DNA of 64,000 bases from Halohasta litchfieldiae (GTDB taxonomy: Archaea > Halobacteriota > Halobacteria > Halobacteriales > Haloferacaceae): NCBI RefSeq assembly GCF_002788215.1, contig NZ_CP024845.1:1798001-1862000 (forward strand). Direction: 5' to 3'. Below, piece by piece: positions 17,032 to 28,295 of this stretch (position 1 is its first letter; each line of letters opens with the position of its first letter). The notes under the pieces are model-generated. The model was not told the origin of the DNA. It did no database searches and saw only the letters and a program-made list of their open reading frames with translations. Made by a program: the position numbers and the translations under genes.

Positions 17032-17825
17032 GTTGGCTCGTCGTTGCTCGGAAGGATTTCGAGGATGCGATCCGCTCGCGGTGGCTGATCGGGCTGACAG
17101 TGGTGTTCATCCTGCTCGTTTCGGGCGTGTCGTACCTCGCGCGTCAGACGGCCAGCGCGAACGCGGTCCTCCAGTTGTCCGGGAGCCTGTTCGTCGGAAC
17201 GCTCGTCCCGCTAATTGCGCTGGTTGTCGCCTACAACGCCGTGACCGGCGAGCGGGAGTCGGGATCGCTGAAACTCCTGTTGTCGCTCCCACATTCGCGG
17301 GCCGACGTGGTCTTCGGGAAAGTTGTGGGTCGGGCTGCCGCGCTGTCGACGGCGATCACTGTCGGCTTTATATTGCCAGCAGTGATTCTCGCGCTCGGTC
17401 CGTTCACCCTCGAAATCGGCACCTACATCGGCTACATGCTACTGGTGGCGCTGTTGGCCTCGGTGTTCGTCGCTATCGCGGTCGGCTGGTCAGCGGCCGC
17501 GCCCTCTCAGCGGACTGCGCTAGGTGGCGCTATCGGGCTCTACTTCGTGTTCGTTCCCTTCTGGGGGGCGATCCAGCTCCGGCTCGGATCCGCCATCGGC
17601 TCGCTGGCCGACGTGCTACCCCTGAGCGCTCGGACCATCGGGAACGCCATTTTCCTGACTAACCCAGCCGAGTCGTTCGGGTGGCTGACGGGGCGACTCC
17701 TAGCCGGCGAGTTCATGATCGGCGAGACGGCGGGCCTCCAGCTGTCGGCGCTGTCGATGCTGTTGTTCTGGCTGCTGGCGGCTCCGCTCGTTGGACTGCT
17801 GGTGTTCCAACGCCGGGATCTGTGA
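17028..17825 (+). CDS. ABC-2 type transporter permease
   Basis: The membrane partner of the preceding ATPase: 265 residues with about six membrane segments, starting with a cytoplasmic helix (WLVVARKDFEDAIRSRWLIG) that is typical of ABC-2 permeases, followed by the large loop VAYNAVTGERESGSLKLLLSLPHSRADVVFGK, which is the conserved coupling region. It overlaps the ATPase gene by four bases (ATGA). It ends close to an unrelated convergent pilin gene, so the operon has two genes. Confidence 0.9.
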   Translation: MSWLVVARKDFEDAIRSRWLIGLTVVFILLVSGVSYLARQTASANAVLQLSGSLFVGTLVPLIALVVAYNAVTGERESGSLKLLLSLPHSRADVVFGKVVGRAAALSTAITVGFILPAVILALGPFTLEIGTYIGYMLLVALLASVFVAIAVGWSAAAPSQRTALGGAIGLYFVFVPFWGAIQLRLGSAIGSLADVLPLSARTIGNAIFLTNPAESFGWLTGRLLAGEFMIGETAGLQLSALSMLLFWLLAAPLVGLLVFQRRDL

Positions 17826-18023
17826 CGACTGATTGCGGCCACAACCGTCTCTGCAGAGCGATACTGCGCGTCGACCGTTGGGACCACAAGTGGATCGCTA
17901 TGAGTCACCCGCCCATTGAGAGTCCCAAAACAGGGTTAGTAGCGTATCGGTGGCGACGAGCCGGGGGCTGTCGACGTGGGGTCAAAAATAGAGACGGTCC
18001 GCTGAAAACGGTTAGTTCGGAAT

Positions 18024-18536
18024 TTAGGCCCGGATTTCGCGCTCGAAGATAATCTCGCCCGAAGATTTGTCGATGAGCGTGATTGTGAGCTGGTCATCAC
18101 TCTCAAGATTATACTCGGTAGGGCCATTATCCACATTGTATGAACTACCAGATACAGAGCTATTCGCAGTAGAATTTTTTTCTGCCCCATCGGTTGTATT
18201 TATATATAGTTCATCGGCTGTGGCAAATGGGTCCTGATTGGTCCCATCCCAAGTTAGAGTGGCTTTTTCCTCATTTTCGACAATAATTCTTGTGTCTGCC
18301 AACTCAATGGTATCGCCACCAGAATGTTGGAGTACAATTTGGTCGTCAGCAACAGTGATGCTGTCGACGCCAACTGACGCCTGTGGAGCTGTTTGCGAGA
18401 CGCTATCACCGAGCTGCAGCACGAACGCACCGATCACAGCAGCGAGGATCACCGTTATCGCCACCATGAGAATCACGCCGATAACCGGCGAGACAGCGCG
18501 TTCGTCGTCGTCGTTTCCGAGTAGTTCGTTGAACAT
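18024..18536 (-). CDS. Type IV pilin-like protein
   Basis: A 170-residue pilin precursor. After a short acidic leader (MFNELLGNDDDERAVSPVIG) it has one long hydrophobic helix (VIGVILMVAITVILAAVIGAFVLQ), the layout of haloarchaeal type IV pilins that PibD cleaves next to the helix. The remainder is a beta-rich head with acidic and serine/asparagine-rich segments. Such pilins mediate surface adhesion, biofilm or other cell-surface functions. The frame continues to 18578, but the Met at 18536 matches the leader expected for this family. No pilus-assembly genes are adjacent. Confidence 0.82.
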   Translation of the reverse strand: MFNELLGNDDDERAVSPVIGVILMVAITVILAAVIGAFVLQLGDSVSQTAPQASVGVDSITVADDQIVLQHSGGDTIELADTRIIVENEEKATLTWDGTNQDPFATADELYINTTDGAEKNSTANSSVSGSSYNVDNGPTEYNLESDDQLTITLIDKSSGEIIFEREIRA

Positions 18537-18894
18537 ATGTAGTTCCTTGTCCACAGCACAACGATTTACGAGACACACTGCGTAGGAGGACGTGGAGTAA
18601 ACAGCCTCTCACACTCCACCTTTTTGTGACTCGGTAGCCGCCAGTATCTGTGGTGTGCTATTTGTATTCGCCCTTACCTACTTAATGGATTCGCTGACAA
18701 TCTCAAATTCGATACCATCAAACGGTGGACACCGATGCTGTCACGCGACGATAAGGGTATTCGCAACGACTGGAATAACTGCCCTAACGGTCCGATCTGA
18801 GGGCTATCGAGCAGATATGACAAATACCGTTGGTGAAGAAACAGCAGAGATTTGACAATAAATTAATGTGACAGTTCGGTAGCAGCGGTCCGAC
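18537..18894. other. Intergenic region, no gene seen
   Basis: This 358-base stretch holds the upstream region of the pilin gene (a TATA-like GTAAATC on the minus strand near 18568-18574) and the short space after the DNA ligase stop. A 66-codon frame at 18655-18855 has no recognisable features and is not called. I see no repeat or RNA. Confidence 0.5.
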
Positions 18895-21003
<2,109 letters not shown>

Positions 21004-21205
21004 CTACTGGCCCATACCTCAAAAGACGACTGGGTTGGCGGCTCTCACAGGCGTCGAATGGCGAGTGTCAAACCAGTTGGCGGCCGAGGAACTCCGAGTC
21101 GACACCAGTACGGTCACCACCCGGTGTCAATTGGCCGACCTGTAATTATTGGAATCGATAGTTAGGCCGCTAGGATATATATCCATGAGGTCACGAGCGA
21201 AGACA

Positions 21206-22888
21206 ATGGGAGATGACGTTTTACTGAGTATACTCGTCGTCTCATTGGTACTGCTGGCGACCGTCGTGAGTGCAGTGTTAGCGGTCTACTCGTGGCGACG
21301 GATCGAGCATCCGATTTCGGACTCCTACGCTCGGCTGTTGGCGGCCGACAGCCTGTGGGCTGGCTGGTATCTGGTCGTGATTCTCAGCGGTGGGGGGCTG
21401 GTCACCACCGGCGCGCTCATCGGTCAGTCGGTCAGTGCCTCGCTTGCGGCCGTAATGTGGTTCCTGTTCGTCATCGAGTACACCGGCGACAGCGAGTGGC
21501 TGCCGGAAGTCGTCGGCCCGATCCTCCTCTCGGAGATCGGTCTGTACACTGTCCTGCGGCTGCTGAATCCGAACGGACTGGCGATTAGAGAAATCGCGAC
21601 CGGGGAGTTCGGCCTTTTTGTGCTGTCGGCTGAGGTGTTTGGGCCAATCGTCTTCGCTCAATTAGCCCTCGTCTACGGGCTACTCGGGGTCTCGTTCGTG
21701 CTGTTAGGGCGGTTCATGTGGAAGACCCAGAATCTCTACCGATACCAGGCCGGAGCGATCCTCCTGACGGCGGTTGTCGTCACGGCCTCGACAGTGCTGT
21801 TCGTGAGTGAGTACCGGCTCCATCCACAGCTAGATATCACCTCCGTCTTTTTCGTCTTTCAGGCGGTCGTCATCGGCGTTGCGCTCTACCGTTACGACTT
21901 TTTAAAGGTCGCCCCGGTTGCTGCCGACCGCTTTTTCCGTGAGATGGCCGACCCGGTGTTGATTTTGGACGCCGATCAGGGGATCATCGACGCCAACGAC
22001 GCTGCCGAGGGGATCGTCGACGGACTCAGTAGCCACCACTCACTCGACGACCTCGACACCGGGGAACTCACCAGTACGATCAGGTCGGTCGTCGACGAGC
22101 GGGCCGAAACGGCCGAATTCTCGTTGATGACCGACGGGGGCAGACGGGAGGTGTACGATATCGAAGTGACGCCGATCACCGATCAGTTCGAGATGACACA
22201 GGGTCACGTCGTCGTCCTCCACGAGATCACCGATCGAAAGCAGCGGGAGCGACGGCTCCGCGAGCAAAACAGGCGACTCGAAGAGTTCGCCGACATCGTC
22301 TCTCACGACCTGCGGAACCCGCTGTCGACGGCGGCTGGCTGGACGGAGGTCGTCGACAGAAAGCTGGCCGACGAGAAGCCCGACATTGAGGCTGCCAGAG
22401 ACGGTCTCGACCAGATCGCCGACTCCCACGAACGGATGGACGAACTCATCGAGGTGTTGCTGACGATGGCCCAGCAGGGTCAGACCGTCGACGAAACCGA
22501 GCCGGTCGCACTCGACCAGTGTGCCACCGAAGCGTGGTCGACCGCCGACACCGGGGAGCTGGAACTCCGCATCGAAACCAATCAGACTGTCGAGGCCGAT
22601 CCGGCGCGGCTCAGACAAGCCTTCGAGAACCTCTTCCGGAACGCCGACGACCACGGCACGGCGTCGACGGTCTCGGTCACCGAACTCCCTACCGGGTTCG
22701 CGGTCGAAGACGACGGCGAGGGGATTGCTGATGCCGACACGGAGTCGCTGTTCGAGTTCGGCTACACCACCGACGCCGAGGGCACCGGCATCGGACTCGC
22801 GGTGGTCAAACGCATCGTCGAAGCCCATGGCTGGCAGATCAGTGTCGACAACAGTGCAGACGGCGCACGGTTCGAGATCAGGGTTTAA
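21206..22888 (+). CDS. Membrane sensor histidine kinase with PAS domain
   Basis: A 560-residue sensor kinase: seven membrane segments over about residues 1-230 (haloarchaeal N-terminal 7TM type), a PAS domain (about 240-350), the HisKA segment with the phospho-accepting histidine in SHDLRNPL (H367), and an ATPase with NADDHG, DDGEGI and GTGIGLAVVK. A response regulator gene is not adjacent. Start codons are possible at 21149, 21185 and 21206. I chose 21206 because a TATA-like ATATATAT is centred near 21176, fitting a leaderless start. What it senses is unknown. Confidence 0.88.
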   Translation: MGDDVLLSILVVSLVLLATVVSAVLAVYSWRRIEHPISDSYARLLAADSLWAGWYLVVILSGGGLVTTGALIGQSVSASLAAVMWFLFVIEYTGDSEWLPEVVGPILLSEIGLYTVLRLLNPNGLAIREIATGEFGLFVLSAEVFGPIVFAQLALVYGLLGVSFVLLGRFMWKTQNLYRYQAGAILLTAVVVTASTVLFVSEYRLHPQLDITSVFFVFQAVVIGVALYRYDFLKVAPVAADRFFREMADPVLILDADQGIIDANDAAEGIVDGLSSHHSLDDLDTGELTSTIRSVVDERAETAEFSLMTDGGRREVYDIEVTPITDQFEMTQGHVVVLHEITDRKQRERRLREQNRRLEEFADIVSHDLRNPLSTAAGWTEVVDRKLADEKPDIEAARDGLDQIADSHERMDELIEVLLTMAQQGQTVDETEPVALDQCATEAWSTADTGELELRIETNQTVEADPARLRQAFENLFRNADDHGTASTVSVTELPTGFAVEDDGEGIADADTESLFEFGYTTDAEGTGIGLAVVKRIVEAHGWQISVDNSADGARFEIRV

Positions 22889-22969
22889 TTTCATGCTAAC
22901 ACACAACACAGTGGCGACTTTTGCCGTAACTGGCGTGCATAAACGTTTGTAGATATATGCACAGTACAC

Positions 22970-24253
22970 ATGACTGAGGGTTTCAACACGCGGAGCCTCC
23001 ACGTCGGGACCGAACCGGACTCCGCGACCGGCGCACGGGCACCGCCGATCTACCAGACGACATCGTACGTTTTCGACGATGCTGACAGCGCGGCCGAACT
23101 CTACGCGCTCCGTGAGGAGGGCGACGTCTACTCGCGGGTCTCAAATCCGACCGTTCGCCAGCTGGAGGCCCGGCTGACGAGCCTCGAAGGCGGCGTCGGC
23201 GCGGTGGCAACCGCCGCCGGAATGGCCGCGCTTGATTCAGCAACCACGATCCTCGCCGAAAGCGGCGACAACATCGTCGCCAGCAACGATATGTACGGCG
23301 GCACCGGGACTTACCTCTCGAAGCTCGCCCCCCGGCGCGGGATCGAAGCCCGAACCGTCGACACCCTCGACTACGATGCCTACGCGGAGGCCATCGACGA
23401 CGACACAGCCTATGTGCACGTCGAAACGCTGGCCAATCCCTCACTTGTCACCCCGGATTTCGAACGCCTCGCCGACGTGGCTCACGACCACTCCGTCCCA
23501 CTGGTCGTCGACAACACGTTCGGAACTCCCTACCTCTGTCGACCGCTCGAACATGGCGCGGACATCGTCTGGGAGTCGACGACCAAGTGGATTCACGGCT
23601 CGGGGACGACAGTCGGTGGCATCTTGGTTGACGGCGGCACGTTCCCGTGGGACCACCCCGACGCCGACTATCCCGAACTGTCGGGCGAAAACCCCGGCTG
23701 GGGGTTCGACTTTTCTGAACGATTTGGCGAGCGCGCCTTTACGCTCGCGGCGCGCCACCGGGCGATCCGGGCGCTCGGCAACCAACAGGGCCCGTTCGAC
23801 GCGTGGCAGACGATGCAGGGGCTCGAAACCCTCCCGCTGCGGATGGACCGCCACTGCGAGAACGCCCAATCGGTCGCGGAGTTCCTACGGGACGACGACC
23901 GCGTCGCGTGGGTGACGTATCCGGGGTTCGAGGACCACCCGACTCACGACAATGCGACCGAATATCTCGACGGCTACGGTGGCATGGTCACCTTTGGCGT
24001 CGACGGCGGCTTCGAGCCGGCCAAAACGTTCTGCGAGAGCGTCGACCGCATCAGCTTCCTCGCCAACATCGGCGACGCGAAGACGCTCGTGATTCATCCG
24101 GCCTCAACGACTCACGCCCAGTTGAGCGAAGCCGAGCAGAAGGCCGCAGGGGTTGCGCCGGATATGCTCCGGCTGTCGGTGGGCATCGAGAACAGCGAGG
24201 ACATTATTGCCGATTTGGACGCCGGACTGGAAGCGGCAGCAAACCAACAATGA
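22970..24253 (+). CDS. metY: O-acetylhomoserine sulfhydrylase (aminocarboxypropyltransferase)
   Basis: A PLP enzyme that replaces the acetyl group of O-acetylhomoserine with sulfide or methanethiol, giving homocysteine or methionine. The 427-residue protein is of the Cys/Met-metabolism family: TRSLHVGTEPD start, APPIYQTTSY, SRVSNPTVRQLE, the VDNTFGTPYLCRPLEHGADIV cofactor region and the PLP lysine in WESTTKWIHGSG (about residues 202-213). It precedes metX by 30 bases, forming a methionine operon. A second copy of the same family lies right after metX. Confidence 0.93.
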   Translation: MTEGFNTRSLHVGTEPDSATGARAPPIYQTTSYVFDDADSAAELYALREEGDVYSRVSNPTVRQLEARLTSLEGGVGAVATAAGMAALDSATTILAESGDNIVASNDMYGGTGTYLSKLAPRRGIEARTVDTLDYDAYAEAIDDDTAYVHVETLANPSLVTPDFERLADVAHDHSVPLVVDNTFGTPYLCRPLEHGADIVWESTTKWIHGSGTTVGGILVDGGTFPWDHPDADYPELSGENPGWGFDFSERFGERAFTLAARHRAIRALGNQQGPFDAWQTMQGLETLPLRMDRHCENAQSVAEFLRDDDRVAWVTYPGFEDHPTHDNATEYLDGYGGMVTFGVDGGFEPAKTFCESVDRISFLANIGDAKTLVIHPASTTHAQLSEAEQKAAGVAPDMLRLSVGIENSEDIIADLDAGLEAAANQQ

Positions 24254-24283
24254 CACATAGACAGCAACTAAAGAAGGCAAACA

Positions 24284-25537
24284 ATGAGTGCGACTGACGT
24301 CGACCGGGGAACCGTCGAGCTCGGAGAGTTCCGCTTCGAGTGCGGCGAAACCATCCAAGAGTTAGAAATCGCCTACGAAGCCTACGGCGAGTTCACCGGC
24401 GACAACGCCGTTCTGATCTGTCATGCCCTCACCGGCAGCCAGAACGTCGCCAGCTACAACACACCCGGCACTGCCGGGCAGGCCAGAGCATGGTGGGGCG
24501 ACATCGTCGGTCCCGGCAAGGCCATCGATACGACCGAATACTACGTGGTCTGTGCGAACGTCCCGGGATCGTGTTACGGCTCCTCGGGGCCATCGTCGAC
24601 CAACCCTGAGACGGGCGAGCCGTGGGGCTCTGCGTTCCCACCGGTGACGATCGGCGACTGGACCCGTGCCCAGCGCCGCCTCTTGGATCATCTCGGCGTC
24701 GGCCGATTGCGACTGATCATCGGCGGTAGCGTCGGCGGGATGAATGTCCTAGAGTGGGCCAAACAGTTCCCCGACGACGCCGAACTGATCGCCCCGATTG
24801 CGGCGGCCGACAAACTCGATCCACAGTGTCTCGGCCTCGATGCCATCGCCCGGCGGGCGATCCGCAGCGACCCCAACTGGAACGGCGGCGACTACTACGG
24901 GAGTGGCGACGACGATGCCAGTCCGCCACGACAGGGGTTGGCGATTGCGCGACAGATCGGCCATCTCATGTATCTCTCGAAGGCCTCGATGGACCGCAAG
25001 TTCGGTCGACGCTCCGCGGGTCGCGACAGCGGCATCGAGGGCAGCGACGCGCTGTTCCCGCCGGATGCAGCCGCGGCCTTCTTCCCCTACCGGGAGGTCG
25101 AATCCTACCTCGACTACAACGCCGAGCAGTTTACTGATCGCTTTGATGCCAACAGCTATCTCTATCTGACGCGGGCGATGGACGACTACGACCTCGCCGA
25201 GGGTCACGGCACCGTCGACCGCGCCGTGTCGGCCTTCGAGGGCGAGGTGCTCCTGCTGTCGTTCACCGGCGACTGGCATTTCACCGTCGAACAGAGCGAA
25301 CACCTCGCTGAAGCGTTCCGGGCGGTCGACATTCCGGTTGCGCATCACGTCGTCGACTCAGACCACGGCCACGACGCCTTCTTGGTCGAACCCGAAAACG
25401 TCGCCCCACCCGTCGGCGACTTCCTGAACAGTGGGATCGCAGGCCGAGCGATCACGGATACCGCCGAGACGGACGACGATGTCGACAGCGGGAATACGGA
25501 CTTTGCGCCGGTTCACACCAGTCTGTTTTCGGGCTGA
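24284..25537 (+). CDS. metX: Homoserine O-acetyltransferase
   Basis: It acetylates homoserine with acetyl-CoA, giving the substrate for MetY. The 417-residue alpha/beta-hydrolase has the nucleophile serine in [15 protein letters not shown] (about residues 145-159), the acid in [10 protein letters not shown] (about 322-331) and the histidine in [10 protein letters not shown] (about 358-367), the catalytic triad of the family. It also has an [17 protein letters not shown] segment near residue 90, which is typical. The C-terminal tail of 40 acidic residues is extra. It is flanked on both sides by MetY-type genes. Confidence 0.95.
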   Translation: MSATDVDRGTVELGEFRFECGETIQELEIAYEAYGEFTGDNAVLICHALTGSQNVASYNTPGTAGQARAWWGDIVGPGKAIDTTEYYVVCANVPGSCYGSSGPSSTNPETGEPWGSAFPPVTIGDWTRAQRRLLDHLGVGRLRLIIGGSVGGMNVLEWAKQFPDDAELIAPIAAADKLDPQCLGLDAIARRAIRSDPNWNGGDYYGSGDDDASPPRQGLAIARQIGHLMYLSKASMDRKFGRRSAGRDSGIEGSDALFPPDAAAAFFPYREVESYLDYNAEQFTDRFDANSYLYLTRAMDDYDLAEGHGTVDRAVSAFEGEVLLLSFTGDWHFTVEQSEHLAEAFRAVDIPVAHHVVDSDHGHDAFLVEPENVAPPVGDFLNSGIAGRAITDTAETDDDVDSGNTDFAPVHTSLFSG

Positions 25538-25609
25538 GTGGCTGTCTCTCCATCTCGGAGAAGATGAACAACGGGATTTACGTTATATGCCACGAACTCA
25601 CGTAGTGAT

Positions 25610-26899
25610 ATGTCCGAGGACAATCGTCGATTCGACACCCGAAGCCTTCACGCCGGAACCAGTCCCGACCCAGCAACGGGATCGCGTGCGCCACCGATCT
25701 ATCAGACCACGTCGTATGTGTTCGACGACGCGGAGGACGCCGCCGCGCAGTTCGCCCTCGAAAAGCCGGGCCACATCTATTCACGGCTGATGAACCCCAC
25801 AGTGGGGAGTCTTCAGGAGCGACTGGCCTCACTGGAGGGTGGTGTCGGTGCGGTTGCTACCGCCTCCGGGATGGCCGCCTTCGACGTGGCGACGTTCCTG
25901 CTGGCGTCGGCTGGCGACAACATCGTCTCGGCCTCTTCGCTGTACGGCGGGACCTACACCTACCTCACCCACACCGTCGAGCGCCGCGGCATCGAGACCC
26001 GGTTCGTCGACACCCTCGACTACGACGCCTACGAGGAGGCCATCGACGACGACACCGCCTACGTTCATTTCGAAACGATTGGGAATCCAGCACTTGTGAC
26101 GCCGGATATCGAACGCATCGCCGAGATCGCTCACGAACACGATACGCCGCTGTTCGTCGACAACACCTTCGCCACACCTGCGCTCTGTCGACCGCTTGAG
26201 CATGGTGCAGATCTCGTCTGGGAGTCGACCACCAAATGGATTCACGGCGCGGGGTCGACAGTTGGCGGCGCACTGATCGACGGTGGCTCCTTCGACTGGG
26301 CCGAGCATGCCGACGACTATCCCGAAATCGGCGCGGATAACCCAGCGTATCATGGGATCAATTTTGCCGAGACGTTCGGGGATGCCGCATTTACCTACGC
26401 CGGAATTGCGCGAGGGCTTCGTGATCTCGGGAATCAGCAGTCGCCGTTTGACGCGTGGGTCACGCTCCAGAAGCTCGAAACGCTGCCGATGCGGATGGAT
26501 CGCCACTGCGAGAATGCACAGGTCGTTGCGGAATTCTTGGAAGCCCACGACGACGTCTCGTGGGTCAACTACCCCGGCCTCGAAAGCCACGAGACACACG
26601 AAGAGGCCAGCAAGTATCTCGACGGCGGCTACGGCGGGATGATCACCTTCGGCTTGGAGGGCGACTACGAGGCCGCACGGGGGACTGTCGAGTCGACCGA
26701 ACTCGCCTCGCTGCTTGCCAACGTCGGCGACGCAAAAACGCTGATTATCCATCCGGCCTCAACGACCCACCAGCAGTTGAGCGAGGAGGAGAAACTCTCG
26801 GCGGGCGTGACGAACGATCTGGTTCGCTTGTCGGTCGGCATTGAAGATCCACAGGACATCGTCGACGACCTCGCCCAAGCAATCGAGCAGTCGAGCTAA
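25610..26899 (+). CDS. Second O-acetylhomoserine aminocarboxypropyltransferase paralogue
   Basis: A 429-residue PLP enzyme closely related to the gene at 22970: same start motif (TRSLHAGTSPDP), same PLP lysine motif WESTTKWIHGAG, and full length. It lies 72 bases after metX. Two paralogues around metX may divide work between sulfide and methanethiol, or one may act as a cystathionine-type lyase or synthase; the sequence does not decide. An intact frame and conserved motifs argue it is active. Confidence 0.9.
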   Translation: MSEDNRRFDTRSLHAGTSPDPATGSRAPPIYQTTSYVFDDAEDAAAQFALEKPGHIYSRLMNPTVGSLQERLASLEGGVGAVATASGMAAFDVATFLLASAGDNIVSASSLYGGTYTYLTHTVERRGIETRFVDTLDYDAYEEAIDDDTAYVHFETIGNPALVTPDIERIAEIAHEHDTPLFVDNTFATPALCRPLEHGADLVWESTTKWIHGAGSTVGGALIDGGSFDWAEHADDYPEIGADNPAYHGINFAETFGDAAFTYAGIARGLRDLGNQQSPFDAWVTLQKLETLPMRMDRHCENAQVVAEFLEAHDDVSWVNYPGLESHETHEEASKYLDGGYGGMITFGLEGDYEAARGTVESTELASLLANVGDAKTLIIHPASTTHQQLSEEEKLSAGVTNDLVRLSVGIEDPQDIVDDLAQAIEQSS

Positions 26900-26934
26900 C
26901 AACGCGTGGCTCTTACAGGAGAGCAGTAGCCATC

Positions 26935-27031
26935 AAGCATCTATTTTTACATATCGTGTCTGTTTTTATATATTATTTTAACACTATTATAATAAAAGTA
27001 CTTATACTTATATAGCGTAATATAGCCGTCT
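26935..27031 (+). promoter_or_regulatory. AT-rich promoter region of the tandem HU gene
   Basis: The 132 bases before the HU gene are unusually AT-rich for this genome, with long A/T runs between 26940 and 27013 (TTTTTATATATTATTTTAAC and following). The last TATA-like stretch, TTATACTTATATAG (27002-27015), sits 17-30 bases before the ATG at 27032, compatible with a leaderless start. The low GC could also mark recent acquisition. Confidence 0.5.
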
Positions 27032-27754
27032 ATGAATCAAGATCCCACCCATCGAGTCGACATCTCACGCCGAACCGTGCTCCGGAAGGGGGCTGTCGTC
27101 TCGGCACTCCTCGGGGTGGGACTCCCAATCGCAACAGGCTCCGTCGCAGCGATGAACAAAGCGGAGTTGATCGAAGCGATGGCTTCCGAGGCCGGTCTCA
27201 CGAACGAAGCGGCAAAACGGGTCCTAGGCGCATTTACTAATGCGACAACGAAGGCACTCAAAAAGGGCGACCGGCTCTCACTGATCGGCTTCGGTTCGTT
27301 CAGTATTTCGAAGCGGTCTGCCCGGACGGGACGCAATCCCCAGACTGGCAAAGAAATTCAGGTCGCCACAAAGAACGTCGTGGTGTTCGAGCCCAGTGAC
27401 GAACTCACTGCCGCACTGGATCTCATTCCGGGCGCGGGCGACGAGCGTCGACTCAATGGACGAGGAGAGACAAACCGAAACGAAGACTCACAGATCGATG
27501 TCGACCAACTGGCGCGTGAGGCCCGTGTGACGACCGCAGACGCGAAACGGGCCCTCGAGGGGTTCAGCAATGCAACCACGAAGGCACTCAAAAAGGGCGA
27601 CCGGCTCTCGCTGATCGGCTTCGGTTCGTTCAGTATTTCGAAACGGTCCGCTCGGACTGGACGCAACCCCCAGACTGGCAAAGGGGTTCAGAGGGCTGGT
27701 AGGAACGTCGTGAAATTCAAAGCCGGAGCTGAACTGTCGAAAGCAGTCAACTAA
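27032..27754 (+). CDS. Tat-exported protein with two HU DNA-binding domains
   Basis: A 240-residue protein. Residues 1-40 form a twin-arginine signal (ISRRTVLRKG, then a hydrophobic stretch VVSALLGVGLPIATGSVAA), with no lipobox cysteine, so the protein is probably exported folded and soluble. Residues 41-129 and 155-240 are two bacterial HU domains. Each has the DNA-binding arm (RNPQTGK with the intercalating proline, P103 and P213), and they share 38 identical residues (70-107 and 180-217). The first begins at Met41 with MNKAELIEAMASEAG, the sequence expected at the start of a free HU; the second ends in the FKAGAELSKAVN seen in Bacteroidota HU. A linker of about 25 acidic/basic residues joins them. 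HU is a bacterial nucleoid protein and is not normal in haloarchaea. Export suggests binding of extracellular DNA; that is inference. Confidence 0.85.
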   Translation: MNQDPTHRVDISRRTVLRKGAVVSALLGVGLPIATGSVAAMNKAELIEAMASEAGLTNEAAKRVLGAFTNATTKALKKGDRLSLIGFGSFSISKRSARTGRNPQTGKEIQVATKNVVVFEPSDELTAALDLIPGAGDERRLNGRGETNRNEDSQIDVDQLAREARVTTADAKRALEGFSNATTKALKKGDRLSLIGFGSFSISKRSARTGRNPQTGKGVQRAGRNVVKFKAGAELSKAVN

Positions 27755-27773
27755 CCCGAATACAGCCTTTTAA

Positions 27774-27838
27774 GAGACCAGTTCACCGTCGTCATCGTAG
27801 AGTCTGATCGCGTCGACAAACTGTGAGAGGATCTCCCA
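27774..27838 (-). pseudogene. Remnant of the 3' end of a ferredoxin gene
   Basis: On the minus strand this stretch reads ILSQFVDAIRLYDDDGELVS followed by a stop, which matches the end of the intact ferredoxin just 500 bases away (CPVDAIRLYDDDGEQVV). The 48 bases ending at the stop codon are roughly 80% identical between the two copies. The rest of the gene is missing, and the Cys-Pro pair that binds the iron-sulfur cluster is lost through a small change. It is a decayed duplicate or the scar of a rearrangement. Confidence 0.65.
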
Positions 27839-27850
27839 TGAGCTACTGGG

Positions 27851-28255
27851 TTATTTCGAGTCGACAGCGGCGGTAGTCGCAGAATCAGTCGGATTGGGGT
27901 CGTCCGACTGAAGTTCGATTTCGCCGCTTTCGACCAGCCAAAGACCGGTCGACACGCCGAACGCTACGAGACCGACGCCCAACACACCAGCACCGAGATG
28001 AACACCCGGACCGACGCCTTGGGCCAGTGAAATGGTCCCGAACGTGATACCGCCAGCGAGCACGCCAGAAACCAGTCCGCCGTCCTGCTTACGACTCCAG
28101 AGGAGGGCTGGATACCGGAGCGTGAGAGCGGTAGCCAGCGTGTAGATTCCGAAGATACCAACGAGGAGAACGACCGACTGGTTTTGTGTGGCCACACCGC
28201 CGGTGACACCAGCAGCGAACAGCAGCGAACTCACAAATCGAGTCGACCGATTCAT
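27851..28255 (-). CDS. Small integral membrane protein of unknown function
   Basis: A 134-residue protein with four likely membrane helices (STRFVSSLLFAAGVTGGV; SVVLLVGIFGIYTLATAL; GLVSGVLAGGITFGTISLA; LGAGVLGVGLVAFGVSTGLW) and an acidic cytoplasmic tail of about 25 residues. No family recognised. It sits between the ferredoxin remnant and the intact ferredoxin, in the same orientation as both, 40 bases from the intact ferredoxin gene. Confidence 0.6.
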   Translation of the reverse strand: MNRSTRFVSSLLFAAGVTGGVATQNQSVVLLVGIFGIYTLATALTLRYPALLWSRKQDGGLVSGVLAGGITFGTISLAQGVGPGVHLGAGVLGVGLVAFGVSTGLWLVESGEIELQSDDPNPTDSATTAAVDSK

Positions 28256-28295
28256 GTCAATTTAGACAACAACCGGCTGCAAAAGCGTTCGGTAC

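Noticed and set aside
18655-18855. 66-codon frame between pilin and ligase genes
   Set aside because: No recognisable features, codon use unlike neighbours, no promoter evidence.
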